Notes under the pieces: model-generated | What the model saw: only the letters and a program-made list of their open reading frames with translations | What the model was told of the DNA's origin: nothing | Databases searched by the model: none | Position numbers and translations under genes: made by a program | NCBI GenBank assembly: GCA_026129905.1 | Contig: JAHCHE010000004.1 | Location: 124,001 to 188,000, forward strand | Direction of reading: 5' to 3' | DNA length: 64,000 nucleotides | Origin: Bryobacteraceae bacterium | GTDB lineage: Bacteria > Acidobacteriota > Terriglobia > Bryobacterales > Bryobacteraceae | Shown: one piece after another, positions 43,246 to 50,616 of the stretch | Numbering within the stretch: the first letter of the stretch is position 1 | How the letters are laid out: each line of letters begins with the position of its first letter

Positions 43246-43545
43246 CTACGCCTGCGGCCTTTTGCCTTCGCGCGGCTCGAAGCTGATCAGCAGCCGCGAG
43301 CCGGTGGCCTCCGCAAGGCGCTCCAGCGTCCGCATCGAGGGGCGTACGCGCCCGCTTTCGAGGCGTGCCACCACCGGCTGGGTTGTCCCCATCCTGAGGG
43401 CCAGTTCCTGCTGCGTGAGGCCCGCGCGATTGCGCGCGTCAATCAAGGCCGAGGCGAGGACGAACTCCTCCTCCAGAGCGTCGTTCGCCTTGCGGTACTT
43501 CGGCTCCTTCATCCACTTCCTGTGCAGATCCAATACGCGCGCCAT
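43246..43545 (-). CDS. XRE-family helix-turn-helix antitoxin (HigA-like)
   Basis: A 99-residue protein. An N-terminal helical tail (YRKANDALEEEFVLASALID) precedes an HTH domain, LTQQELALRMGTTQPVVARL followed by ESGRVRPSMRTLERLAEATG. This arrangement is typical of HigA antitoxins encoded directly after HigB toxins. The upstream HigB-like frame is interrupted (see 43559-43882), so the antitoxin may persist without a functional toxin. It would bind the operon promoter and repress it. The final residues (REGKRPQA) are disordered. Confidence 0.87.
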   Translation of the reverse strand: MARVLDLHRKWMKEPKYRKANDALEEEFVLASALIDARNRAGLTQQELALRMGTTQPVVARLESGRVRPSMRTLERLAEATGSRLLISFEPREGKRPQA

Positions 43546-43558
43546 TGCTAAACCTCCC

Positions 43559-43882
43559 TTATTTGACCGATTTCGCGCGCGACCGCGCCAGCTCTATCTC
43601 GCGCCATGGCGTCTTCTGGGTTTTCTTGACGAACACCCGCACGATCACTACACGCTTGCCCAAGGCGGTCACATACAGCGCCCGCGAAATCCCGCTGCGT
43701 CCCGACAGCCGCATTTCCCAAAAAACGGCCCTCGATATGCTTGACGTGCGGCTCGCCCACGTGCTCCAGGCCCTTCTCCTCGATGAGCAAGGCGATCGCG
43801 CCAGCCGCGCCCGCATGTCCTCAGCCAGGGCCTCAACCTCTGCGTCGACGGTTTCGTTCAGGGTCTCGACCGTCCAGCCCAC
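43559..43882 (-). pseudogene. HigB/RelE-type (Gp49-like) toxin with two compensating frameshifts
   Basis: The outer parts are in one frame: GWTVETLNETVDAEVEALAE at the start (GTG 43882) and FWEMRLSGRSGISRALYVTA plus KTQKTPWREIELARSR at the end. The middle, IALLIEEKGLEHVGEPHVKH followed by IEGR, is only readable in another frame. A missing base near 43794-43800 and an extra base in a six-A run (43720-43725) restore one continuous protein of normal length. As written the middle third is scrambled, so the toxin is probably inactive unless these are sequencing errors. A TATACT box at 43888-43893 lies just upstream on the minus strand, implying a near-leaderless mRNA. Confidence 0.7.
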
Positions 43883-44021
43883 ATCTCAGTATACCAAAAA
43901 CGATATATTCAGCGGCGGCTTTCAACGCCTCGGACCTTGTGGGAATCCGGGGTTACCCGCCACGACATCACACTGACACCACTGAACTCGGCGATGCCTT
44001 CCGCGGTCGTGGTCTTCTCCT

Positions 44022-44122
44022 GAAGCTGTCGAAAACGGCGCGATCCGCAAAGAGATTCCCCTTGTTACAGCTTGAACAGCGTGCGCAGGCGCTTTGTCTG
44101 AACCCGGCTCGCCGGGATCTCG
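44022..44122 (-). repeat. Left copy of a ~100-bp direct repeat: displaced 3' end of the LytTR regulator gene
   Basis: This segment is about 80% identical to 45687-45786. Read on the minus strand it encodes IPASRVQTKRLRTLFKL and stop, against IPVSRVQTKRLRTLFKL at the end of the intact LytTR gene. Similarity continues about 40 bases past the stop codon. There is no gene body attached. The two copies bound the two-gene segment 44123-45686. Confidence 0.85.
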
Positions 44123-44197
44123 CGACGACAATAGAGATGTCACCGCTCAAGGCCAAGGGTCCTTCCGGATCTGCCGGTAATGTTTTAGAGTTGAGCG

Positions 44198-44548
44198 ATG
44201 GACAGCCTCTCGGCCGAAAGCCAGTTCAATCGCGCCATGCACGAGCTCTACGCCCGGATCGTGCGTGAAACCGACTATAACCCGACCATCTTCTTCAGAA
44301 TGATCGACGAGCACGGCGGCCTGGAAGCCGCCCACCGCCTCCTGAAGCCCGATGCGGACTTCTTCAGCTACGGCTTCGAACACCTCTGCCGAATGCGGCG
44401 GGACGACCTGACGATGGAGTCCCTTATCCTCTCCCTCGACTACAGCGACCAGCTTTTCACACCCAAGGAACTGGCGACTGCCGAGGAACGCCTCAAGGCC
44501 GCCCGGCAGCTCTACCCGCCCTCTCCGGGGCCCCGAACCCGATCATAG
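44198..44548 (+). CDS. Small helical protein of unknown function
   Basis: A 116-residue acidic, mostly helical protein. Landmarks are FNRAMHELYARIVRETDYNP, FFRMIDEHGGLEAAHRLLKP, FEHLCRMRRDDLTMESLILS and LFTPKELATAEERLKAARQL. I recognise this as a widespread uncharacterised small-protein pattern (tyrosine-asparagine-proline turn, then GGLEAA-x(2)-LL, then DLT-x-E-x-LIL), but know no function. It is cargo between the duplicated LytTR 3' ends, 61 bases ahead of the HEPN-like gene, so the two are probably co-expressed. Confidence 0.65.
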   Translation: MDSLSAESQFNRAMHELYARIVRETDYNPTIFFRMIDEHGGLEAAHRLLKPDADFFSYGFEHLCRMRRDDLTMESLILSLDYSDQLFTPKELATAEERLKAARQLYPPSPGPRTRS

Positions 44549-44609
44549 ATAATTCGTGCAGTCCTGTTGCAGGGCTCGCTTGCATGTGATAACTCCTCTA
44601 TAACACTCG

Positions 44610-45626
44610 ATGAGACGCCATCCCGCAGTGGACTACCAATTTCAGAACAAGGGCAAGTTCGCCCTCCTGACCTTCAGTGTCTACGTCGATCTCCCGTCGG
44701 CAGCCTTCCGGATGTCGGACGGTACCTGGGTCATGCCTGGCGTCCCGGTCCCCGACCTCGGTGTCTGGAAGGAATGGATCGGCTCCATCCGGCTGGCGCG
44801 GCTTGAAAAGGCCAATCTCGTCCTTTTCGCCGAGGAACCCTCCGGCGACCCCGAGATCCTTGACGCGGTGCACCAGCGCCTCGGCAACGAACTGAGCCAG
44901 CTGTTCTGCATGGCGCATCTCCGCAGCGGCATCGAGTGCGAGAGCGCCGACTTGTTGTGCGGCTCATCCGAGCAGGGCGTCCCTGGCATCCGGCAGGTGC
45001 GCCAGCTCCCGACGTTCTACCAGAGCAACGGTTACAGCCGGAGTCCCATCACCAAGGAGTGGCTTGAAGAGACGCTCACCCTCCGCGCCGGCGTCATGGC
45101 AATGGAGGCCGACAAGACTCAATTCCGGCGGGTCATTCGCGGGCTCAATACGCTCTTCAAGGGCCTAAGAGAAACCGGACAGGACCGCCTCCATCAGTTC
45201 GTCCGCTCGCTGGAGGCGCTTATCGTCCCCGACATCGGCCAGACGCAAACACAGTTCGCGCACCGTTGTCAGACCTTCGCCCGCGCGGGCGACGACACGC
45301 GCACCCTGCTGCTGGAGGCCTTCAAGATGCGCAGCGACACGGAACACCTGCATCCCTGGGACAAGACCGTGCAGAATTATCCCCCGGACCAGCGGGAGGA
45401 CGTGTGCTGGCGCAGGACGCGCCAAATCGAGCACCTAGCTTGCGACGCCTATTCACGGCTCCTCCGTGACGCGAGCATTCGTCGGCATTTCCAGACGGAC
45501 GCTACGATCGCGGCATTCTGGAAGCTACCGGACGATCAACGGCGGGCGCAGTGGGGAAAACCCCTCGACATCGCGCGAGAGCCTCTGATCCACCTGTACG
45601 ACCAATGGGGAAGGGCAGCCACATAA
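44610..45626 (+). CDS. Unknown protein with a HEPN-like C-terminal region
   Basis: A 338-residue soluble protein with no recognised N-terminal family. Residues about 160-285 are helical and read like an Apea-type HEPN domain: HQFVRSLEALIVPDIGQTQT, FAHRCQTFA, then AFKMRSDTEHLHPW, in which R241 and H246 form the R-x(4)-H motif of HEPN ribonucleases. The N-terminal ~150 residues (beta-rich, YVDLPSAAFRMSDGTWVMPG) could be a sensor. HEPN proteins cut RNA in toxin or anti-phage systems. Located in cargo bounded by direct repeats and next to a broken toxin-antitoxin pair. HEPN assignment is inference from one motif and helix pattern. Confidence 0.6.
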   Translation: MRRHPAVDYQFQNKGKFALLTFSVYVDLPSAAFRMSDGTWVMPGVPVPDLGVWKEWIGSIRLARLEKANLVLFAEEPSGDPEILDAVHQRLGNELSQLFCMAHLRSGIECESADLLCGSSEQGVPGIRQVRQLPTFYQSNGYSRSPITKEWLEETLTLRAGVMAMEADKTQFRRVIRGLNTLFKGLRETGQDRLHQFVRSLEALIVPDIGQTQTQFAHRCQTFARAGDDTRTLLLEAFKMRSDTEHLHPWDKTVQNYPPDQREDVCWRRTRQIEHLACDAYSRLLRDASIRRHFQTDATIAAFWKLPDDQRRAQWGKPLDIAREPLIHLYDQWGRAAT

Positions 45627-45686
45627 GCACCGAAATCGTCCTCTCCCCACGCCTGAGCTGCAGCCCGCAGCGCTATTCATGCTCGC

Positions 45687-45786
45687 GAAGCTGGCGAAAG
45701 ACCGCGTGATCCGCAAGAACTGCCTGCGTTACAGCTTGAACAGCGTGCGCAGGCGCTTGGTCTGAACCCGGCTGACCGGGATCTCG
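45687..45786 (-). repeat. Right copy of the ~100-bp direct repeat, overlapping the intact LytTR 3' end
   Basis: Matches 44022-44122 in the same orientation. It covers the last ~58 bases of the LytTR gene including its stop (45729) and 42 bases downstream. The coding part is better conserved than the downstream part. Confidence 0.85.
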
Positions 45787-46511
45787 GTCTGCGCCTTGTC
45801 ATCCATGCGCAACTGGTAACTCGACTTGAACCAGGGGATCACTTCCTTGATCCGGTTGATGTTCACCAGGTAGGAGCGATGGACGCGCCAGAACATGTCC
45901 GGGTCCAGGTTCGACTGGAGTTCCTCGATCGTCCGGTAGTTGGACAGTCCTTCCAGCCGCGTGGAAACCACCGTGATCAGGCCGTCCTGGATGGTGGCGT
46001 AGATCACGTCGTTGGCGTCCACGATGAAGTTCCGGTTGCTGGCCTTGATGAGCAGCTTGCTCCGCTGCGCGGCCGGACGTGGCGGGGCGGGATGTTCCAC
46101 CGGGGGGCCGCCCTTGATCAACCCGGCCATCGACCGCCGGGCGCGGTCCACCGTCACCGCCAGCCGCTCGTGGTCCACCGGCTTCAGCAGGTAGTCCAGG
46201 GCTTCCTGGTGAAACGCCTCGACGGCGTACTGGTCGAACGCCGTGGTCAGCACGAATCGGGGCATGGGGCTGGTTTTCTCGCGCAGCTTCCGGATCACCC
46301 CCAGGCCGTTCAGGCCCGGCATCTGCACGTCGAGAAACACCAGGTCCGGCTCCAGCGATTCAATCAACTCAACCGCTTCCAGGCCGTTGCGCGCGGTTCC
46401 GACGATCTCGATGTCGGAGAAGTCTCTCAGCAGGTAAGCAAGTTCGTCCGATGCCAGCCGCTCGTCATCGACCAGAATCGTCCGGATGCACTCCGTTTCG
46501 CGCCCTCCCAT
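45729..46511 (-). CDS. LytTR-family response regulator
   Basis: A 260-residue two-domain regulator. The receiver (residues about 9-125) has VDDERLASDEL, D59-like acceptor in PDLVFLDVQMPGLNGLG, Thr/Ala in FVLTTAFDQYAV and Lys in YLLKPVDHERL. A proline-rich linker (PPVEHPAPPRPAAQ) leads to a LytTR DNA-binding domain: NDVIYATIQDGLITVVST, WRVHRSYLVNINRIKEVIPW. Start MGGRETE at 46511 is preferred over a longer frame because a TATACT box lies 10 bases upstream. The partner kinase is not adjacent. Its 3' end is partly duplicated 1.6 kb downstream, bounding a cargo segment. Confidence 0.92.
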   Translation of the reverse strand: MGGRETECIRTILVDDERLASDELAYLLRDFSDIEIVGTARNGLEAVELIESLEPDLVFLDVQMPGLNGLGVIRKLREKTSPMPRFVLTTAFDQYAVEAFHQEALDYLLKPVDHERLAVTVDRARRSMAGLIKGGPPVEHPAPPRPAAQRSKLLIKASNRNFIVDANDVIYATIQDGLITVVSTRLEGLSNYRTIEELQSNLDPDMFWRVHRSYLVNINRIKEVIPWFKSSYQLRMDDKAQTEIPVSRVQTKRLRTLFKL

Positions 46512-46520
46512 TAGAGTGCT

Positions 46521-46526
46521 AGTATA
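46521..46526 (-). promoter_or_regulatory. Probable -10 box of the LytTR gene (near-leaderless)
   Basis: TATACT on the minus strand ends 9 bases before the ATG at 46511, so transcription would begin within about 3 bases of the start codon. No good -35 match (GGATCG at 17-bp spacing). No SD precedes this ATG. Confidence 0.45.
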
Positions 46527-46578
46527 GCATCTTGCATTCTTACCGATCCGTAATGCCAACCCTATAAGGAGTCATCAT

Positions 46579-47898
46579 TTGCCGACGCAAGAACCAGTGA
46601 AAATCGCCCCGGCTGAGGGCAAGCTCGGGGTCATGATACCCGGCATGGGCGCCGTGGGCACGACGTTCGTCGCCGGCGTGGAAGCCATTCGCCGAGGACT
46701 CGGCAAGCCCGTCGGCTCGCTCACGCAGATGGCCACCGTCCGCTTGGGCAAGCGGACCGAGGGACGCAGCCCCCTCATCAAGGACCTGGTGCCGCTGGCG
46801 AGCCTGGACGACCTCGTCTTTGCCGGCTGGGATATCTTCGAGGACACCGCGTACGAAGCGGCGGTGAAGGCGGGCGTGCTCGAGCGCACCCTGATCGACC
46901 AGTTGAAGGACATGCTCACCGGCCTCAAGCCGATGCCGGCCGTGTTCGATCCCAACTACGTCCACCGCCTGAGCGGACCCAATGTCAAGCCCGGAAACAC
47001 GCTGATGGATAAGGCCGACGCCGTGATGCAGGACATCCGGGACTTCAAGGCCTCCTCCGGCGCCTCGCGCCTGGTCATGATCTGGTGCGGCTCCACCGAA
47101 GTCCACCACAAGCCCGCCGCGCCGCACATGTCGCTCGCCGCCTTCGAGGAAGGCCTGTGCAAGAACGACCCGAACATCGCGCCGAGCCAGGTGTATTCGT
47201 ACGCCGCGTTGAAATCCGGCGTCCCGTTCGCCAACGGCGCGCCCAATCTCACCAACGACGTGCCTGCGCTGGCCGAACTCGCCAAGATCACCGAAACGCC
47301 CCACTGCGGCAAGGACTTCAAAACGGGCCAAACCTTCATGAAGACGCTGGTGGCCCCCGGTCTCAAGGCGCGCATGCTGGGCGTGCAGGGCTGGTTCTCC
47401 ACCAACATCCTGGGCAACCGCGACGGCGAGGTGCTCGACGACCCCGAGGCCTTCAAGACCAAGGAAGAGACCAAGCTCTCCGTCCTCGACTACATCCTCC
47501 AGCCGCAGCTTTACCCTGATCTGTACACCAACGTCTGCCACGAGGTGCGGATCAACTACTATCCGCCGCGCGGCGACGCCAAGGAGGGGTGGGACAACGT
47601 CGACATCTTCGGGTGGCTCGGCTACCCGATGCAGATCAAGATCAACTTTCTGTGCCGCGACTCGATTCTGGCCGCGCCGCTGGTGCTGGACCTGGTGCTG
47701 TTCCTCGACCTGGCGCAGCGCGCCGGCATGCGCGGTATTCAGGAGTGGCTGTCCTTCTACTTCAAGGGCCCGATGACCGCGCCGGGGCTGTACCCGGAGC
47801 ACGACATTTTCATCCAGCTTATGAAGCTCAAAAACACGTTGCGCTGGATGAAGGGCGAAGATCTCATCACGCACCTCGGCCTGGAATACTACGACTGA
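46579..47898 (+). CDS. ino1: Inositol-3-phosphate synthase (myo-inositol-1-phosphate synthase)
   Basis: A 439-residue NAD-dependent enzyme converting glucose 6-phosphate to inositol 3-phosphate. GVMIPGMGAVGTTFVAGVEA is the Rossmann motif, followed by the family core TPHCGKDFKTGQTFMKTLVA, LGVQGWFSTNILGNRDGEVL and CHEVRINYYPPRGDAKEGWD, which carry catalytic Lys residues. The start is a TTG at 46579 with AAGGAG seven bases upstream. It is divergent from the LytTR regulator and followed after 3 bases by an SDR epimerase gene. Likely supplies inositol for phosphoinositide lipids or compatible solutes. Confidence 0.93.
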   Translation: MPTQEPVKIAPAEGKLGVMIPGMGAVGTTFVAGVEAIRRGLGKPVGSLTQMATVRLGKRTEGRSPLIKDLVPLASLDDLVFAGWDIFEDTAYEAAVKAGVLERTLIDQLKDMLTGLKPMPAVFDPNYVHRLSGPNVKPGNTLMDKADAVMQDIRDFKASSGASRLVMIWCGSTEVHHKPAAPHMSLAAFEEGLCKNDPNIAPSQVYSYAALKSGVPFANGAPNLTNDVPALAELAKITETPHCGKDFKTGQTFMKTLVAPGLKARMLGVQGWFSTNILGNRDGEVLDDPEAFKTKEETKLSVLDYILQPQLYPDLYTNVCHEVRINYYPPRGDAKEGWDNVDIFGWLGYPMQIKINFLCRDSILAAPLVLDLVLFLDLAQRAGMRGIQEWLSFYFKGPMTAPGLYPEHDIFIQLMKLKNTLRWMKGEDLITHLGLEYYD

Positions 47899-47901
47899 CG
47901 C

Positions 47902-48894
47902 ATGAAGGTTCTGGTCATTGGAGGCACGCTGTTCATCGGCCGCGTCCTTGTCCGGAACCTGCTTGCCGGCGGGCACGACGTGGCCGTCCTGCACCGCAAG
48001 GACGCGCACGGCTTCGGACCCGATGTCGAGAACCTGACGGCGGACCGCAACGACCCCGACTCCGTTCGCCGGGCGGTGGGCTCGCGCCGGTTCGACGCCG
48101 TCTTCGACAACGTGTACGATTGGGAGCGCGGCACCACCGCGGAGCACGTCGCCGGCTCGGCCCGCGCCTGCGGCGGCAATCTCAGCCGGTACGTGTTCCT
48201 GTCCAGCGTCGCCGCTTACGGCGATGGCCTGGACCATCGGCCGGACGACCCGCTCGCGCCCGACGGTCACCCGATCGCCTATGTCCGCCACAAGGCGTCC
48301 TCCGAACGGGCGCTGTTCCGCATGCGCCACCAGGAGGGCCTCCCGGTTGTCACCATCCGGCCGCCCTTCGTCTACGGTCCGGAGAACCCGTTTTATCGCG
48401 AGGCGTTCTTCTGGGACCGCCTGGAAGCCGGCCGGCCGATCGTCATCCCGGACGATGGCAGCCGGTTCATGCAGTTCGCCTACGTGAGCGACGTGGCGTG
48501 GCTGTGCGAGCGCGTCCTGTCGGCGCCCGCGGCGGTGGGCCGCGCCTTCAACGTCGGCAACGATCGCCCCGTCACGCAACTCGAGGCGGTCCGCGCCGTG
48601 GCCGCCCCGGCGGGCAAAGAGCCCCGGCTGGTCATGGTTCCGCGGGCGCGCATCGAAGAAGCGGGCGGCAGCGCCATGGGCCCCGACAACCTGTACTTCG
48701 GCGAATATTGGGACCTCCCGCCGATCACCATGCGGATTGACGACACCCGCCGTCTCCTGGGATTCGAGCCCACGGACTTCGGCCGCGGGCTCAGCGAGAC
48801 CTACGCCTGGTACCGCTCACAGCCGAAGCGGCGCCCCGACTACTCATTCGAAGACCGGCTGCTGGCCGCCGGGCCCAGCCAATCACTCCACTGA
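47902..48894 (+). CDS. NAD-dependent epimerase/dehydratase (extended SDR)
   Basis: A 330-residue extended SDR. The nucleotide-binding motif is MKVLVIGGTLFIGRVLVRNL (GG-x(2)-FIG instead of G-x(2)-G-x(2)-G), the Ser region is VFLSSVAAYGDG and the catalytic Y-x(3)-K is AYVRHKASSERAL. TIRPPFVYGPENPFY follows. GT-x-F-IG-type members act on nucleotide sugars or related compounds and include plant-like CSP41/RNA-binding relatives. Gene begins 3 bases after ino1, so the two are co-transcribed, hinting at a joint pathway of inositol-linked glycolipid metabolism. Substrate not known. Confidence 0.87.
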   Translation: MKVLVIGGTLFIGRVLVRNLLAGGHDVAVLHRKDAHGFGPDVENLTADRNDPDSVRRAVGSRRFDAVFDNVYDWERGTTAEHVAGSARACGGNLSRYVFLSSVAAYGDGLDHRPDDPLAPDGHPIAYVRHKASSERALFRMRHQEGLPVVTIRPPFVYGPENPFYREAFFWDRLEAGRPIVIPDDGSRFMQFAYVSDVAWLCERVLSAPAAVGRAFNVGNDRPVTQLEAVRAVAAPAGKEPRLVMVPRARIEEAGGSAMGPDNLYFGEYWDLPPITMRIDDTRRLLGFEPTDFGRGLSETYAWYRSQPKRRPDYSFEDRLLAAGPSQSLH

Positions 48895-48925
48895 CAAGGC
48901 GGCGTAGACACGCCAGGTCGCGCTC

Positions 48926-49054
48926 TTGCCTTGGCATCATCGCAATCCTTTCGATCGCGTGCTCGTCGCTCAGGCGCAACGGGAGAACCTGTTGTTGCCC
49001 ACTACCGATAACATCGTCACCCGCTACGGAGACTTTGTCCGGCTTGTGCCGTGA
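48926..49054 (+). pseudogene. C-terminal fragment of a PIN-domain (VapC-type) toxin
   Basis: A 42-codon stretch, LPWHHRNPFDRVLVAQAQRE followed by NLLLPTTDNIVTRYGDFVRL, ends at a TGA. The order HH-R-(D/N)-PFDR-(L/V)L-(V/I)AQA and T-x-D-x(2)-(F/I)-x-(R/Y)YG is characteristic of PIN-domain C-termini with the acidic metal ligands. No upstream part of the toxin nor an antitoxin is found; the rest of 48895-49187 holds nothing else. Confidence 0.65.
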
Positions 49055-49187
49055 GATCGCGCGAGATCGTGACCCGATTAGCGACGACGTCGCGATGCTG
49101 GCGGAGGAGCGCGGCAAGACGTGGCCCAGTTGCGCGAGCTTGGACTGGCTGTTGATCCGCAAGGTGGGCGGGATTCGGTTACCGCCG

Positions 49188-49817
49188 CTACTGCCCGCCG
49201 CGGACTAGGCGGGCGGCGATTTCCGCGACGCGGCGGCCCTGGGTCCGGGCGATGCCGAGTTCGTTTTCCGTCGGCATGCGCTTGCCGTCGTTTCCCGACA
49301 TGGTGGACGCGCCGTAGGGGCTGCCGCCCGTGATCTCCGCCATATTGAGCAGCCGCTCCTCGCTGTACGGCACGCCGGCGATGATCATACCGAGATGGAG
49401 CAGCGTGCTGTGGAAGCTGGTGATCGTTGTTTCCTGTCCGCCGTGCTGGGTCGCGGTTGAAGTGAAGACGCTGCCCACTTTGTCGATTAGCGTCCCCTCC
49501 TGCCACATCTTGCCCGTTTTGTCGAGGAAGTTCCGCATCTGGGCCGCCATGTTGCCGAAGCGGGTCGGGCTGCCGAAGACGAGCGCGTCGGCCTCGGCCA
49601 TCACGTCGGGCTCCGCCACCTCCACGTGGGCGAATGCGGCCCGGGCGGCCTTGGCGCCGGATCGCTCCAGCACATCGTCCGGGACGAGTTCCGCCACCTG
49701 GTATAGCGTCACTTTCGTCCCCGCGACTTCCCTCGCGCCTTCAGCAATCGCCTCGGCCATCCGGTAGATATGGCCGTACATGCTGTAGAAGATCACCTGC
49801 ACTCTGACGGGTCGCAT
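49188..49817 (-). CDS. wrbA: NAD(P)H:quinone oxidoreductase WrbA
   Basis: A 209-residue flavodoxin-like protein. FMN-binding loops are [40 protein letters not shown] and [20 protein letters not shown], all diagnostic of Wrb[18 protein letters not shown] provides another conserved loop. Strong SD GGAGG precedes ATG 49817. It reduces quinones by two electrons, protecting against redox cycling. It is divergently transcribed from a TetR-regulated efflux operon with a shared 142-bp promoter region containing a perfect palindrome, so joint induction by quinone-like or toxic compounds is plausible. Confidence 0.93.
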   Translation of the reverse strand: MRPVRVQVIFYSMYGHIYRMAEAIAEGAREVAGTKVTLYQVAELVPDDVLERSGAKAARAAFAHVEVAEPDVMAEADALVFGSPTRFGNMAAQMRNFLDKTGKMWQEGTLIDKVGSVFTSTATQHGGQETTITSFHSTLLHLGMIIAGVPYSEERLLNMAEITGGSPYGASTMSGNDGKRMPTENELGIARTQGRRVAEIAARLVRGGQ

Positions 49818-49891
49818 CGAGATTCCTCCTCCGGTACTTCCGCGGATGAGCCGCCGCGATGCCGGGCTCAAAGAATCGACTGATGGGAACC

Positions 49892-49920
49892 TTGACCGTT
49901 TCGTTAGCGTATGCTAACTT
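49892..49920 (+). promoter_or_regulatory. TetR operon promoter with embedded palindromic operator
   Basis: TTGACC (49892-49897) and TAACTT (49915-49920) form a -35/-10 pair with 17-bp spacing. Within the spacer and -10, GTTAGC (49903-49908), GTAT and GCTAAC (49913-49918) make a perfect inverted repeat, a typical TetR-family operator. It lies 40 bases before tetR and 86 bases from wrbA. Binding would block the efflux operon promoter and perhaps wrbA. Confidence 0.6.
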
Positions 49921-49959
49921 AGTGTTTACTAGCATAGCTCTGGGCAAAGCTGTACCTCA

Positions 49960-50616
49960 ATGACAATCCCCTCTACGAATCCTGCCGCCGCTCCTCCGCA
50001 CCAGCGGCCCCGAATGACCGCGGAAGAGCGTAAAGCCGCCATTGTGCAGGCGGCGGTAAAGCTGTTCTCGGAAAAGGGCTTCCGCGGCGCAACCACGCGT
50101 GAACTGGCGGCCGCGGTGGGCGTAACGGAACCTATTCTGTATCAGCACTTTGGAACCAAGCGCGACCTCTACAGCGCGATCATCGAGTCGAGTTGCCGCG
50201 TCCAGGAGGGCCAAACGGATCCCCAGCTCGAGCAGGCTCGCCTCGCCGAAGACGACCGGGCGTTCTTCACGCGCTTGGGCGAGTTGCTCCTGGGGTGGCA
50301 CGCCGAGCAACCGCACATGCTGCGCCTCCTGCTCTTTAGCGCGCTGGAGGGGCACGAATACTCGGAGCTGTTTTTTGAACGGCAGATTGTCACTTACTAT
50401 CGCGTCCTGACCGAATACCTGGAAGGACGGATGAAGAAGAAGGTCTTTCGCCAGATGGATCCGCTGCTGGCGGCGCGGGCCTTCACCGGCATGGTGGCGC
50501 ACCACGGGATGGTGGTGACCATCTATCAGAACCACGACCTGGGCGGGCGCTCGGCGGAAATCGTGGCGGAGTTCGTACGCATATTCCTGGATGGAATGAG
50601 GACAAAGACGGCATGA
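49960..50616 (+). CDS. TetR-family transcriptional regulator
   Basis: A 218-residue repressor. The N-terminal HTH region is RKAAIVQAAVKLFSEKGFRG and TTRELAAAVGVTEPILYQHF, followed by GTKRDLYSAII. The C-terminal ~150 residues are the helical ligand-binding domain with no recognisable specificity. It overlaps the membrane-fusion gene by four bases (ATGA) and heads a four-gene efflux operon, so it almost certainly regulates efflux in response to a pump substrate. A perfect palindrome overlaps its own promoter. Confidence 0.93.
   Translation: MTIPSTNPAAAPPHQRPRMTAEERKAAIVQAAVKLFSEKGFRGATTRELAAAVGVTEPILYQHFGTKRDLYSAIIESSCRVQEGQTDPQLEQARLAEDDRAFFTRLGELLLGWHAEQPHMLRLLLFSALEGHEYSELFFERQIVTYYRVLTEYLEGRMKKKVFRQMDPLLAARAFTGMVAHHGMVVTIYQNHDLGGRSAEIVAEFVRIFLDGMRTKTA

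Noticed and set aside
46540-48579. 679-residue antisense open frame over the inositol-phosphate synthase and epimerase genes
   Set aside because: Both genes on the plus strand have full family motifs; the antisense frame is Arg/Val/His-rich low-complexity translation caused by high GC at codon position 3.
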